Source: Prorocentrum cordatum (Eukaryota > Sar > Dinophyceae > Prorocentrales > Prorocentraceae). From it: a stretch of 62,000 bases of DNA. The translations under genes and the position numbers were made by a program. The stretch is taken from positions 781,604 to 843,603 of the forward strand of contig CAUYUJ010016149.1 of NCBI GenBank assembly GCA_963575745.1, given 5' to 3'. Shown here piece by piece: positions 50,011 through 58,426 of this stretch. The notes under the pieces were generated by a model, which did not search any database, was not told the DNA's origin, and was given only the letters and a program-made list of their open reading frames with translations. Each line of letters starts with the position of its first letter. Position 1 is the stretch's first letter.

Positions 50011-52503
50011 ATGTCCGAGGACATCAAGTCAGGTCCCCTGAATGATGCCGCCACGTTGCGCAGCCGCTATGCCTTGAAGGACTCCGAGGGCCAGCGGCTG
50101 AAGGCCAAAATTTCCTTGGAGGATATCTGCGTCCACCCGCAGAACAGAGGTGGGACGTACCCCTCCGCTGCCAGAGTGGTTAATCTCCTGCGTGGCATTC
50201 TGAAAGACAGGTTCCTCTTGAACGAGGCGCAGCACGAAGCAGTGGTTGTTCAGGAACTCCCTGCGGGGAAGAAGGCCGATTACGAGCGCCTCCATGGCAG
50301 GCCGTGCACGGCGCACGCGGACCACAACTTGCAGAAAACGAAGTCCGTGGGGGCTCTACGCTCGGCGTACACAAGCTTGTCAACGTTCAACTACGGGGCG
50401 CTGAGCCACTGCACCCTAACCCTTGGTCTGCTGAACCTCAAGCACGGCGCAGTGTGGGTCATTCCCGAAGACCACAAAGGATGTGGTTTGGAGGAGTTCC
50501 AGACAGGTACAGGTGGTTCCTGGGATATCCCAAAAATGCGTCGCGCACCGAAGTTCACAGAACTCATGGACGTGCTCGATAACGGTTTGCTTTGCGAGGT
50601 GCTCTCGTGGGAAATTCACTTCGATGCCGTCTTCGCGCAAGGCCCCGCGATCATTTCCGCGGCCCTGAACGACCCACAGGGAAAAGGTGTGACCTCTCAC
50701 GAAATCGAGGTCCTGACGTCCGTCGCTGATTTCGTCGCCACCGCAGCAGCGGCGGGCAAGAAAGCATCGTGCGGATCTGAGACAGGACACCCCGTGAATA
50801 TCTCGTACGAAACTGTTCTCAAGGCTTGCGCGCAACGACATCCCGAGTACGCCAAGGCCAAATGGTTCGAGGACATGTTTACTTTCGTCATCAACGTGGG
50901 GGCCGCATCAGGGCAGTTCATACCGCAAATTCTAGATTATGATCGACGTTGGGTGGATCACAAAATACGTTCCCTGGCACCAGCCACCTGGAGCGTTCTC
51001 AACCAACTCCCCATATATTGTCCCCATGTGAAGGTAGCCCTTGTCATGAGGGCGTACTCGCAAGAGCCGAGGTGCGGACAATGCCCCGCGCCGGAAACGG
51101 CTTGGGGAAACAGCGAGGGCAACAGTCGGATACAGGAGCTCAATTCTTTGTTGGGGTACGTCCGTCGCATATTGGCCCCCGCAGCAGCGGAGGCCCACGG
51201 GGAGGAGAAGAGCGCGACTTTGACCGCGGGGGCGGTTCTGACTGCGACGGACACCTTCTACCAGGTGTACGCAAGGGTGAAGGCTGCCAAACCTCGTCGG
51301 GGGGCAGTTGTGGAGGCCGTGTGCGAGACAGTGCGTCCGTACTATGCTGAAGTACGCGAGGCCTGGCAGAAAATGGAAAAGAACGCACAGAAAGAGTTCC
51401 CGCCCCCCCCTGCGCCGTGGACCGACAAGTTGCCCGCGGCCCCCGAGAAACCCGCTGGCCCTCGCAGCAGCGGAGGTGGCGAGGGCTCTCGCCCGCAGCC
51501 AGTATTGATAGAGTTCAACGAAGAAGACAAGCCTCTGAACAGGCAGATGTCTGAAGTGTCCAAGCCCGTGAACAGCCTGATGGTGGTCCCAGTGAAATCG
51601 TGGCGCGCTTCGGCTCCGTCTGGCAATCTCGACACAGACAGGTGGCACCAAGCAAGCATCGCGGAAGTCATGACTGGCTTCCATCGTCACGCGGACACTT
51701 GCGCCCAACCCGTCCAGATGCAATATGACGTTCAAGCCAAGAGTGTCCATGTGGTGGCTACTGGGGACATCGCCGAGGGGAAACTGATGCTCTTCCCTTG
51801 CTGCCCCACCGCGAAGATTTTCCCGAAAGTCTCGAGCAATCCGCGGGCAGTGGAGGTGCTAGTCGGTGAGAAACGTCCGACTCCTGTCGAGAAAATGGAA
51901 ACATATTGGGCACAACCTGATTTCAAATTACCAGAGCTGGAGCTCAAGCCCGCGCCGCAGGAAGCGGCCTCCGCAGCAGCGGGGGCTGCGCAGGGCGAGG
52001 CGCCCGTGGGTCCGCAGCTCGACGAGGCGGCCCCCGCAGCAGCGGCGCCTGCACAGGGCGAGGCCGAACAGGAAGAGAATCCGTACCAGTTTAAGTTCGG
52101 AGGTACCGAGTCCTTGCACTTCTTTTGGGGAGTTGAGAGGATGACACCAGAAGAACTTGCCCGAGCCCAGCTAGTGCAGGGACAGGAGCACTGGAAGTTC
52201 AACGTTGCACTTCGACCACTAGAGTTCCAGACAATGACAAAGTGCCCGCCAGCCGCCCCCCTCCGCGTCTGCAGCGTGCTTGTCCCGTGCATGTACAACA
52301 CGGTGCCGCTGGTGCGCGGAGATCGGCTGATGCTGCAGATCACAAAGGAGAAGAGGGCCACCGACACCCACAAGGAGAAGCAGGCATGGCAAAAGGAGCA
52401 GAAAGAGCAGGAGAAGAAACGGAAGAAGGACGCCGAGGAGGGACGGAAAACCCCCAAGAGCGGCAAGATGACAATCCCTGGCCAGGGGGCCCACTTCGCG
52501 TGA
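50011..52503 (+). CDS. 830-aa intact protein, unknown family
   Basis: One uninterrupted frame from ATG 50,011 to TGA 52,501-52,503. The N-terminal half looks globular (EDICVHPQNRGGTYPSAARV; CTLTLGLLNLKHGAVWVIPE; residues ~320-350 WSVLNQLPIYCPHVKVALVM). After ~480 come a Pro-rich linker, a second folded region (VHVVATGDIAEGKLMLFPCC; HFFWGVERMTPEELARAQLV) and a Lys/Glu-rich C-terminal ~60 residues. Palindromes at 50,737, 51,175, 51,459, 51,967 and 52,030 add AAAG/RSSG-type insertions, mostly in linkers. A 100-bp fragment is duplicated at 44,531. I cannot assign a fold; HTH or nuclease motifs are not evident. Confidence 0.8.
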   Translation: MSEDIKSGPLNDAATLRSRYALKDSEGQRLKAKISLEDICVHPQNRGGTYPSAARVVNLLRGILKDRFLLNEAQHEAVVVQELPAGKKADYERLHGRPCTAHADHNLQKTKSVGALRSAYTSLSTFNYGALSHCTLTLGLLNLKHGAVWVIPEDHKGCGLEEFQTGTGGSWDIPKMRRAPKFTELMDVLDNGLLCEVLSWEIHFDAVFAQGPAIISAALNDPQGKGVTSHEIEVLTSVADFVATAAAAGKKASCGSETGHPVNISYETVLKACAQRHPEYAKAKWFEDMFTFVINVGAASGQFIPQILDYDRRWVDHKIRSLAPATWSVLNQLPIYCPHVKVALVMRAYSQEPRCGQCPAPETAWGNSEGNSRIQELNSLLGYVRRILAPAAAEAHGEEKSATLTAGAVLTATDTFYQVYARVKAAKPRRGAVVEAVCETVRPYYAEVREAWQKMEKNAQKEFPPPPAPWTDKLPAAPEKPAGPRSSGGGEGSRPQPVLIEFNEEDKPLNRQMSEVSKPVNSLMVVPVKSWRASAPSGNLDTDRWHQASIAEVMTGFHRHADTCAQPVQMQYDVQAKSVHVVATGDIAEGKLMLFPCCPTAKIFPKVSSNPRAVEVLVGEKRPTPVEKMETYWAQPDFKLPELELKPAPQEAASAAAGAAQGEAPVGPQLDEAAPAAAAPAQGEAEQEENPYQFKFGGTESLHFFWGVERMTPEELARAQLVQGQEHWKFNVALRPLEFQTMTKCPPAAPLRVCSVLVPCMYNTVPLVRGDRLMLQITKEKRATDTHKEKQAWQKEQKEQEKKRKKDAEEGRKTPKSGKMTIPGQGAHFA

Positions 52504-52504
52504 T

Positions 52505-52524
52505 CCCGCCGCAGCAGCGGGGGG
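52505..52524. repeat. AGCA palindrome one base after a stop codon
   Basis: CCCGCCGC, AGCA, GCGGGGGG with one G-G mismatch, beginning at 52,505 directly after TGA 52,501-52,503. Confidence 0.75.
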
Positions 52525-52631
52525 TGCGCGAAACGGAGCGGCAGATGACAGCGGTCGATGATCCACCCGTCGCAGCCCGCAGCCGTCAGCTGGAGGGGAG
52601 GAGGAAAAGGGCGGGGAGAGGAGGTCGAAGA

Positions 52632-52880
52632 GGGAGGGGGGAGGGGGGCAGCAGCAACAGCACCAGACAGGGATGGGAGAGGTCACGCATCAGCCGCAGT
52701 AGTGCCGGTGGTACGTCAATTTTCATGGCGGCGCGGCGGCCGCTGAGAAATGGAGCAAGTGCGAGGGCCTGCAAATGCGGAAAATGTGAGTGCCTCTCGT
52801 CCCCTCCCCTCCTCTTCCTCCATGGGATCTCTCTCCTGGTGCATATCCCCTGCCAGGTCTCGTCCTGCTCCTCTCCCTCT
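52632..52880 (+). repeat. Duplicated 3'-flank block, copy 2
   Basis: Co-linear with 44,268-44,506. It continues into a C/T-rich stretch (52,880-53,040) with no gene. Confidence 0.65.
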
Positions 52881-53057
52881 ATGTTCGTCCTGCCCTCCCC
52901 TCGCGCCTCGCCTCCGTCTCCGTCCCCCCTCGTCCGTTCCCGCTTCCCTCCCGTGTCCTGTTTTCCTCTCTCCGTGCTCATCGTCCTGCTCATCGCCCTG
53001 CCGCCCTGTTCGCGGGACGCTCTGTGGGACAGGGGGGCGGTCGAAGCACACAAGGCC

Positions 53058-53290
53058 GACCCCCTCTGCGACAGAGGGGGTCCCGCGCTTTTCCGCGGGA
53101 CCCCCCTCTGTCACAGAGGGGGTCGGGTGGAAAAGCGCGGGGCCCCCTCTGTCACAGAGGGGGTGGGGTCGTGCGTTTCCGCGCGCCCTCCTCTGTGAAA
53201 CAGGGGTGGTCGTTCGATCAGGGCGCCCCCCCCCTGTGGGACAGAGGGTCGGTCAGAGCACACAAGGCCCCCCCTCAAGGGGCAGAGGGG
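53058..53290. repeat. Array of CCCCCTCTG palindromes, second site
   Basis: Perfect units: GACCCCCTCTG, CGA, CAGAGGGGGTC at 53,058-53,082; ACCCCCTCTG, TCA, CAGAGGGGGT near 53,101-53,123; CCCCCTCTG, TCA, CAGAGGGGG at 53,143-53,163. Decayed units lie near 53,186, 53,226 and 53,267. CCCGCG...CGCGGG hairpins sit between units. It lies 240-470 bp before ATG 53,527. Confidence 0.85.
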
Positions 53291-53385
53291 CGGTCAAGGG
53301 ACAGGGAAGGCAGCTGTGCTCGTTCGGAGAGAAGGAGGGGGATGGGTTGGATGAGATGGAAAGGATCTCGTGGAGGGAGCACGAT

Positions 53386-53526
53386 GCGGATGAGGAGTAG
53401 GAGGATCTGTTCGAGACGAGGGGTCCGCCTTCCATAGCCGTTTTCAGGCGGTTCACTTTTGAGGGGGGGCGACACCTAATTAGGACGCGCGCGCCTTCGC
53501 AGCAGCGGGGGCTCGCGCACGGCGGC
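53386..53526 (+). promoter_or_regulatory. Conserved 5' flank of the 318-aa gene family, copy 1
   Basis: GTAGGAGGATCTGTTCGAGA, CCATAGCCGTTTTCAGGCGG and a palindrome (53,493-53,512: GCCTTCGC, AGCA, GCGGGGGC) are shared with 55,250-55,389. In both, the palindrome ends 14 nt before the ATG. In copy 2 one T-G pair has become T-A. Confidence 0.6.
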
Positions 53527-54483
53527 ATGAAACGCAAGGCAGAGGACACATGGCGGGAGGTCGCTGTCGGGAAAGCAGCGCGCCAAGATGGCGCGAGCAT
53601 GGGGGTGCTCTGCGTGACGGGCGGGCTGTGCCGAAGCCACGAGGGAGCAGCGGGATTTGCTCTGGAATGCGAGGAGCGCTGTGTTGTCTTGGGCGGCGAG
53701 ATGAGCAATGAAGCCTTCGTGCCCGTCGGAAAGCGCCGCCTGTGGATGCTCAAAGTGGTCGGTGGCCACAGTGCCGTGAAGGGCGCCTTGAACGAAACAA
53801 ACTTGTTAGAACAATTGTATGAGAAGCTTCGCGCTGGAGAAGGATACAACGTGGATGAAGCGGCGACTCCTGTGAAAGAGGCCCCCGCAGCAGCGGGGGT
53901 TGCAGCAGGGTCCCCCGCAGCAGCGGGAGAAAAAGGTCGGGATCCCATGGCGGATCTCCTTGGCACCGTCAAGGCCGCATCGAAAGCGAAGAAAACCCCT
54001 GAGAAACAGAAAGGGTTTCCTCGAGGCACGCTCTGCAGAGTAACCATGCCGATGTCTCCTAAGCCAGATGAGGCCGACACGAAAGAGATTTGTGTGTATG
54101 AGAACAAATATGGGCAACTACTCGTTCATAGTCAGGACCTGCCTTGGCTTCTGCATTACCTGTACGAGGAGAGCCAGGGCAAAAGCGTCCCCGAACCCAA
54201 CGACGACGACGAGGTCGACGCTTTGGACGAGAAGCGCCCGTGGACCACCAGGTGGTGCGCGTCTGGGATGTGGACACTGGAGGTCAAAGGAGGGCCAATG
54301 GCAGGCCGAACATGGGCCTCCAGGATTCAGGATCTGAACGAGGAGAAATGGTCCACAGGCGTGGCGTTGACGGAAGTGACGACGCCCTTGAAACAGTCCA
54401 CCCGTGCGCAGCAAAAGCAGGTTCTTCTAGCGTTCTTGGAGGACGTGGTCCAGAAAGCCATCAACCAGGACACACAGCAGTGA
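53527..54483 (+). CDS. 318-aa protein, unknown family, intact paralogue
   Basis: ATG 53,527 to TGA 54,481-54,483 with no interruption. The N-terminus is basic (MKRKAEDTWREVAVGKAARQ), followed by a conserved part shared with the 55,390 paralogue (GVLCVTGGLCRSHEG; LWMLKVVGGHSAVKGALNET), a linker with two palindrome-encoded inserts (PAAAGVAAGSPAAAGEKG, DNA at 53,881 and 53,911), a second folded half (KEICVYENKYGQLLVHSQDL; HYLYEESQGK), an acidic run (PNDDDEVDALDE) and a C-terminal helix-rich segment (VLLAFLEDVVQKAINQ). Function unknown. It sits just upstream of OTU/transposase sequences, which may point to a shared mobile unit. Confidence 0.75.
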   Translation: MKRKAEDTWREVAVGKAARQDGASMGVLCVTGGLCRSHEGAAGFALECEERCVVLGGEMSNEAFVPVGKRRLWMLKVVGGHSAVKGALNETNLLEQLYEKLRAGEGYNVDEAATPVKEAPAAAGVAAGSPAAAGEKGRDPMADLLGTVKAASKAKKTPEKQKGFPRGTLCRVTMPMSPKPDEADTKEICVYENKYGQLLVHSQDLPWLLHYLYEESQGKSVPEPNDDDEVDALDEKRPWTTRWCASGMWTLEVKGGPMAGRTWASRIQDLNEEKWSTGVALTEVTTPLKQSTRAQQKQVLLAFLEDVVQKAINQDTQQ

Positions 54484-54758
54484 TGCCCTCGTTATCCGCT
54501 CGCTGGCGCGCGCCGCAGCAGCGGCGCGCTGACCGCTACAACGGCTTTTTTTGTGCAAACAGACTCGGTGCATGCACCGCGCCAGCGGCGCGCTGACCGC
54601 TGAGGTGGATGCCTGCGGGTTCCTGTCGACTGGACAGGGGTTAGGGCACGCGCGGGGGATCGCGAGCCTGCGGCTCTCCAGCGCTCGCGCGCTAGAGGAC
54701 AAAAAGGAACTCGCGGAATCTGGCGAGGACGGGGCGGAGGGGTTGGGACCAGTAGGAC

Positions 54759-54792
<34 letters not shown>

Positions 54793-54851
54793 AGGAGGAG
54801 CAACAGCAGCAGCAACATCACACTAGCAGCACCGACAGGAGGATCATTGCG
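54484..54851. other. Intergenic spacer with a 9-bp-stem palindrome and GGA run
   Basis: The palindrome at 54,508-54,529 (GCGCGCCGC, AGCA, GCGGCGCGC) is perfect. GCGCGCTGACCGCT is duplicated at ~54,524 and ~54,588. A GGGGA/GGA run spans 54,759-54,805. No gene. Confidence 0.6.
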
Positions 54852-55250
54852 AGGATGCGGCCGTTTGCTTGCCCTGCGGCGCTGGGCTCGAGACAAGAGG
54901 GCGGCCGCGCGTGCGCGCGCATGGCTTCCGCATCGTGGCCGCCGCAGCCGCTCCGCCCCCAGACCCAGGCGACGCTCGCCCTGCAAACGCGCCTCTGCGG
55001 GTCGGGCACGACCGCGAGGTCAACGAATGTGGAGTTTTTATAGCAACACGACAAAACTAAAGACCCCGACAGAGTGCTCATGAATCCACGGAAACTACAG
55101 AGACCAATATTCGGATTCGGGTAATTACGTTATGCGCCGCAGCAGCGGCGCGGCTTGCCATTATGAATATGGCAAACGCACATGGAAGAATATTCATTTA
55201 TGCTCGCAGTGGCCGTGGAGAAGCGACCGCAAGAAGTGGTTAGGTTTTGG
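54852..55250 (+). pseudogene. Decayed copy of the OTU/transposase gene 5' end
   Basis: From GGATGCGGCCGTTTGC the sequence follows the 56,730-57,140 region of the full gene. The start codon is lost (GTG at the ATG position), a two-base deletion (in GAATTTGTGGAG) shifts the frame into stops, and AATTA is inserted near 55,120. The palindrome at 55,134-55,151 is perfectly kept. Homology ends near 55,240, where the 5' flank of the next gene begins, a recombinant junction. Confidence 0.8.
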
Positions 55251-55389
55251 AGTCCGATGAGAAGTAGGAGGATTTGTTCGAGACGAGGAGTCCGCTTTCC
55301 ATAGCCGTTTTCAGGCGGATCACCAGTGAGGGGAGTTGACATTTAGAACGCGGGCGCCTTCGCAGCAGCGAGGGCTTGCGCGCGGCGGC
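55250..55389 (+). promoter_or_regulatory. Conserved 5' flank of the 318-aa gene family, copy 2
   Basis: Matches 53,386-53,526, including CCATAGCCGTTTTCAGGCGG and a palindrome at 55,356-55,375 (GCCTTCGC, AGCA, GCGAGGGC) 14 nt before ATG 55,390. Confidence 0.6.
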
Positions 55390-55881
55390 ATGAAACGCAA
55401 GGCATCGGAAACATGGCGGGATGTCGTTGTCGGGAAAGCAGCGCGCCAAGATGACGCGAGCATGGGGGTGCTCTGCGCGACGGGCGGATTGTGCCGAAGT
55501 CACGAGGGAACATCGGGATTTGCTCTGGAATTTGAGGAGCGCTATGTTCCCTTTGGCGGCGAGGAAAACCTAGAAGCCTTCGCGCCCGTCGGAAAGCACC
55601 GCCTGTGCATGCTCAAGGTGGCCCGTGGTCTCAGTGCCGTGAAGGGCGCCTTGAACGAAACGACAATGTTAGAGCAAGTGCTTGGGAAGCTTCGCGTCGG
55701 AGAAGGAGGCAACGTGGATGAAGCGTCGACTCCTGTGAAAAACGCTTCCGCAGCAGCGGGGGTTGCAGCAGGATCTCCCGCAGCAGCGGGAGAAAAAGGT
55801 CGGGATCCCATGGCGGATCTCCTCGGAACCGTGAAGGGCGCATCGAAAGCGAAGCAGGTGGCGGCGCGTCGCCAACCATAG
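55390..55881 (+). CDS. Truncated paralogue of the 318-aa protein (163 codons)
   Basis: ATG 55,390 opens MKRKASETWRDVVVGKAARQ, about 85% like the intact paralogue, and keeps both linker palindromes (55,744 and 55,774; the second is a perfect TCTCCCGC, AGCA, GCGGGAGA). After GCGAAG a 27-nt insert (55,855-55,881), itself quasi-palindromic (GGTGGCG...CGCCAACC), brings an in-frame TAG. Paralogous sequence resumes for ~45 nt (AAAACCCCTGAGAAACAG) and then ends at 55,927. The protein would lack the second folded half. It is probably a pseudogene, though a short product cannot be excluded. Confidence 0.6.
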   Translation: MKRKASETWRDVVVGKAARQDDASMGVLCATGGLCRSHEGTSGFALEFEERYVPFGGEENLEAFAPVGKHRLCMLKVARGLSAVKGALNETTMLEQVLGKLRVGEGGNVDEASTPVKNASAAAGVAAGSPAAAGEKGRDPMADLLGTVKGASKAKQVAARRQP

Positions 55882-55927
55882 AAAACCCCTGAGAAACAGA
55901 AAATATTGTCTCGAGGCACGCTCTGCC

Positions 55928-56285
55928 TCTCGCTCCGTGCGGTCGTCTTGGGCGGCGTCGGGCCTCCGCTGACTGATTACATGATGCATATATGTATATA
56001 TTGTGTATGTATGGTGTGTCGACGTATATGTATGTACATACGTATATGTGTGTATTTATATATATGTATGTATATATAACACGGTCGCAGGGGCGTGGCC
56101 CGCGGCCCAGGGCGGGGCCCGAGACTCTGGGACAGGACATAGGGCCTCATCATCGTAGGATGCTCATCATTCTCATCATCGCCATGATGGGGGGGGAGGA
56201 GGGGGCAGCTACCAGCTGCGCGCTGGCGCCACCGCCGCTCCCCCGCGCCCGCTGGCGCATCCGCAGCGCGGCTGCGGGAGGGGCT
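55928..56285. other. Intergenic sequence with TATG/TATA repeat
   Basis: A GTATATATGTATG-type simple repeat spans 55,978-56,080, the most AT-rich patch of the gene block; GC-rich sequence follows. No gene. Confidence 0.6.
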
Positions 56286-56812
56286 GCGCCTCAATTCCTG
56301 CAGAGGCGGCCTGCAGGGATGTTGCACTTTGGGCGTCTAGTACAAACGCCCGAGCGGCCCGCTTTTTTTTGGGGGGGGCTCTTGCTTCACGGTGGAAGAG
56401 GAGACTATCATCATCCCCCGTGCCGCGTTCGCCTTCCCTCGACGACGATGTCGACGACTTCCTACATTCTGGCCTTGTTTTCCGGGGAGTGTTCTCGGAG
56501 TCGTTCGGGGCGTTCGTTCGTGTGCGCATGCTTCTGAGTTTTCGGCGCGTCGTTCGGGCCGCTCGTCCTGGTGTGAGTCGTTCGGGCCCCTCCTCACCAG
56601 CCCATCTCACAGCAGCAACCCTCGCGAAGCATGCCGACGGTCGTGTTTTTTCAGGCGTGTGTCCGCTGGTCCCCGCATATCTCCCTTGTTCCTCGTTCCT
56701 CCCGCCCCCTTGTACATCCTCCTTGTGGGGGGATGCGGCCGTTTGCTTGCCCTGCAGCGCTGGGCTCGAGACCAGAGGGCGGCCGCGCGTGCGCGCGCAT
56801 GGCTTCGGCACC
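56286..56812 (+). promoter_or_regulatory. 5' flank of the OTU/transposase gene, copy 1
   Basis: Nearly identical to 59,829-60,357. It contains GTTCGTTCGTGTGCGCATGC and a T-run. Its 3' ~80 bp (from GGATGCGGCCGTTTGC) are also present in the decayed copy at 54,852. Promoter or leader role by position only. Confidence 0.5.
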
Positions 56813-58252
56813 ATGGCAGCCGCAGCCGCTCCGCCTCCAGACCCAGGAGACGCTCGCCCTGCAAACGCGCCTCTGCGAGTCGGGCACGACCGCGAGGCCA
56901 ACGAATTTGTGGAGTTTTGGTACCAAGAAGACAAAAAGAAAGACCCCGACTTCGTGCTCATGAACCCACGGAAACTAAAGGGGACAATATTCGGATTCGG
57001 GTACGTTATGCGCCGCAGCAGCGGCGCGGCTTGCCATTATGACTCTGGCAGACGCATGTGTAAGAAGATTCATTTCTGCTCGCAGTGGCCGTGTCCCAGC
57101 GACCATCGTCTGGCGGACGGTTCCGTGGACTACAATAAGTGGTCAGACTTGCAAGCGCCCTGGCATTTAGTGCAATGCGCGGGCGGGTGGCCCGTAGGAG
57201 CGGGAGCCCCCGCAGCAGCGGAGGCGCCGGCCGAGGCGTGCGAGGCCCCTGCTGAAGCGGCAGCGGAGCCGTCGGTGGGCCCTGCTGAAGGCCCCGCAGC
57301 AGCGGGGCCGTCAGCGGAGGCGTGCGTGGCCCCTGCTGAAGTGGCAGCGGAGCCGTATGTGGGCTCTTCTGACGGCCCCGCAGCAGCGGGTGCGTCAGCG
57401 GAAGCGTGCGCGCCTCCTCCTGAAGTGGCGGCGGCACCGTGCGCGTGCCCTTCTGCAGGCCCCGCAACAGCGGAGGCGCGCGTAGGTCCTGCTGGCGCGC
57501 ATGGCGCCGACGCTATCGCCGAGGCCGCTTCCGCTGTGGAGGCTGCCCTGAAGGACTCCGCGGCAACAGCAGCTCTCTCAGCAAAGGGGGTTGCCCCTGT
57601 CGCTTTCCCCCAACCCGCCCCGCTTGCTGTTCGCGACATAGCGGAACCCGTGCTTCCAGGGGCGGAGATTGCTGCAGTGACCGCCTGCGAACAGACAGCC
57701 GCGAACGCAGGCGCCGCGGTTGCCCCGCCCGCGCCTGCAGGGACACTTTCAGAACAAGGCCAGAGGTGCTTCGAGAAATTGATGAAGTTGTCGCGCAGTA
57801 TTCGCGGATGGCCGGGGGGAGGCCGAGAGTGGATAGGGTATTCTGCTTTCGTAATCTTTGCGTTTCTGCGGAAGGTGCGCGTCTACGCGTGGGAAGAACG
57901 GAACAGAGTCGACCTTTGCAAAGCTGTCTTGCCGCCGTGGAAACTGGAGGAGTTAACCCGCGAGCCTGCGGTGGACGCGATCGCGTGTTGCGCCGTCCCC
58001 CGAGACTCGGGGCCACCGGACTGGGCCCCCGTGTCGGAGGAGTATCCTTTGTTTCGATGCAATCATTTTATCGCAGGCGTCTCCACCGACTTCGTGGATT
58101 TCACGGGAGATGCTTCGACGGTGGACGGTTTCTATTCGGCTCTCGGTGTGTTCGTCGTGTCCACAGTCGCAGACGGGGACTGCGGTTTGGATTGCATGTT
58201 GCAGATGATCCAGGAGGTTTCCACGCGAGAGTCTCGCAGGGAGCTCCGCCAG
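56813..58252 (+). CDS. OTU-like cysteine-protease part of a transposase polyprotein, exon 1 (copy 1)
   Basis: ATG 56,813 (MAAAAAPPPDPGDARPAN). Residues ~30-125 are a Cys/His/Trp-rich part (EFVEFWYQEDKKKDPDFVLM; CKKIHFCSQWPCPSDHRL). Residues ~130-320 are an Ala/Pro/Glu linker built largely around palindromes (57,205, 57,290, 57,371, 57,459). Residues ~330-480 are folded (REWIGYSAFVIFAFLRKVRV; then VSTVADGDCGLDCMLQM at ~450-465). DGDC (Asp454-Cys457) fits the Asp-Gly-x-Cys active site of OTU-type cysteine proteases; the catalytic His is not identified. The genomic frame stops at 58,279, but a GA-AG intron at 58,253-58,426 removes that stop and joins the transposase frame. OTU assignment is inference from one motif. 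Confidence 0.65.
57010..57027. repeat. AGCA palindrome in exon 1, read as RRSSGA
   Basis: GCGCCGC, AGCA, GCGGCGC, perfect, also present at 55,134 and 60,555 in the other copies. It is the only palindrome in the Cys-rich folded part. Confidence 0.85.
57290..57309. repeat. AGCA palindrome in exon 1, read as PAAAG
   Basis: GGCCCCGC, AGCA, GCGGGGCC, perfect 8-bp stem; neighbours at 57,205 (one C-A mismatch), 57,371 (with an outer GACG/CGTC stem) and 57,459 (loop AACA). Confidence 0.85.
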
Positions 58253-58426
58253 GACAGTTGCTCTCTCCGACCACCCTGATCCTTCGCTTCCATCTCTGCT
58301 GCCCCCACATGCTCTTCCCCTCCTTGTCTCCCCATTCTGCCTTCATGCCTCTCCCATCCCGCCCTTCTCTCCCCTCGTGCCCTCCCCACCGAGTCTCCTT
58401 GCCCCTCCTCCATGCCCGCCCGCCAG
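58253..58426 (+). other. 174-nt GA-AG intron flanked by a 10-bp direct repeat
   Basis: CGCCAGGACA occurs at both ends (58,248 and 58,421). Removing GACAGTT...CGCCAG joins CTCCGCCAG to GACATCGCG in frame, giving LRQDIADYIVQRVRL, while the unspliced frame stops at 58,279. The tandem copy has the same intron one base longer (61,819-61,993, 175 nt), so its length is not held to a multiple of three, as expected for an intron. The interior is pyrimidine-rich. GA-AG and GC-AG introns, and introns bordered by direct repeats, are known in dinoflagellates. Confidence 0.75.
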
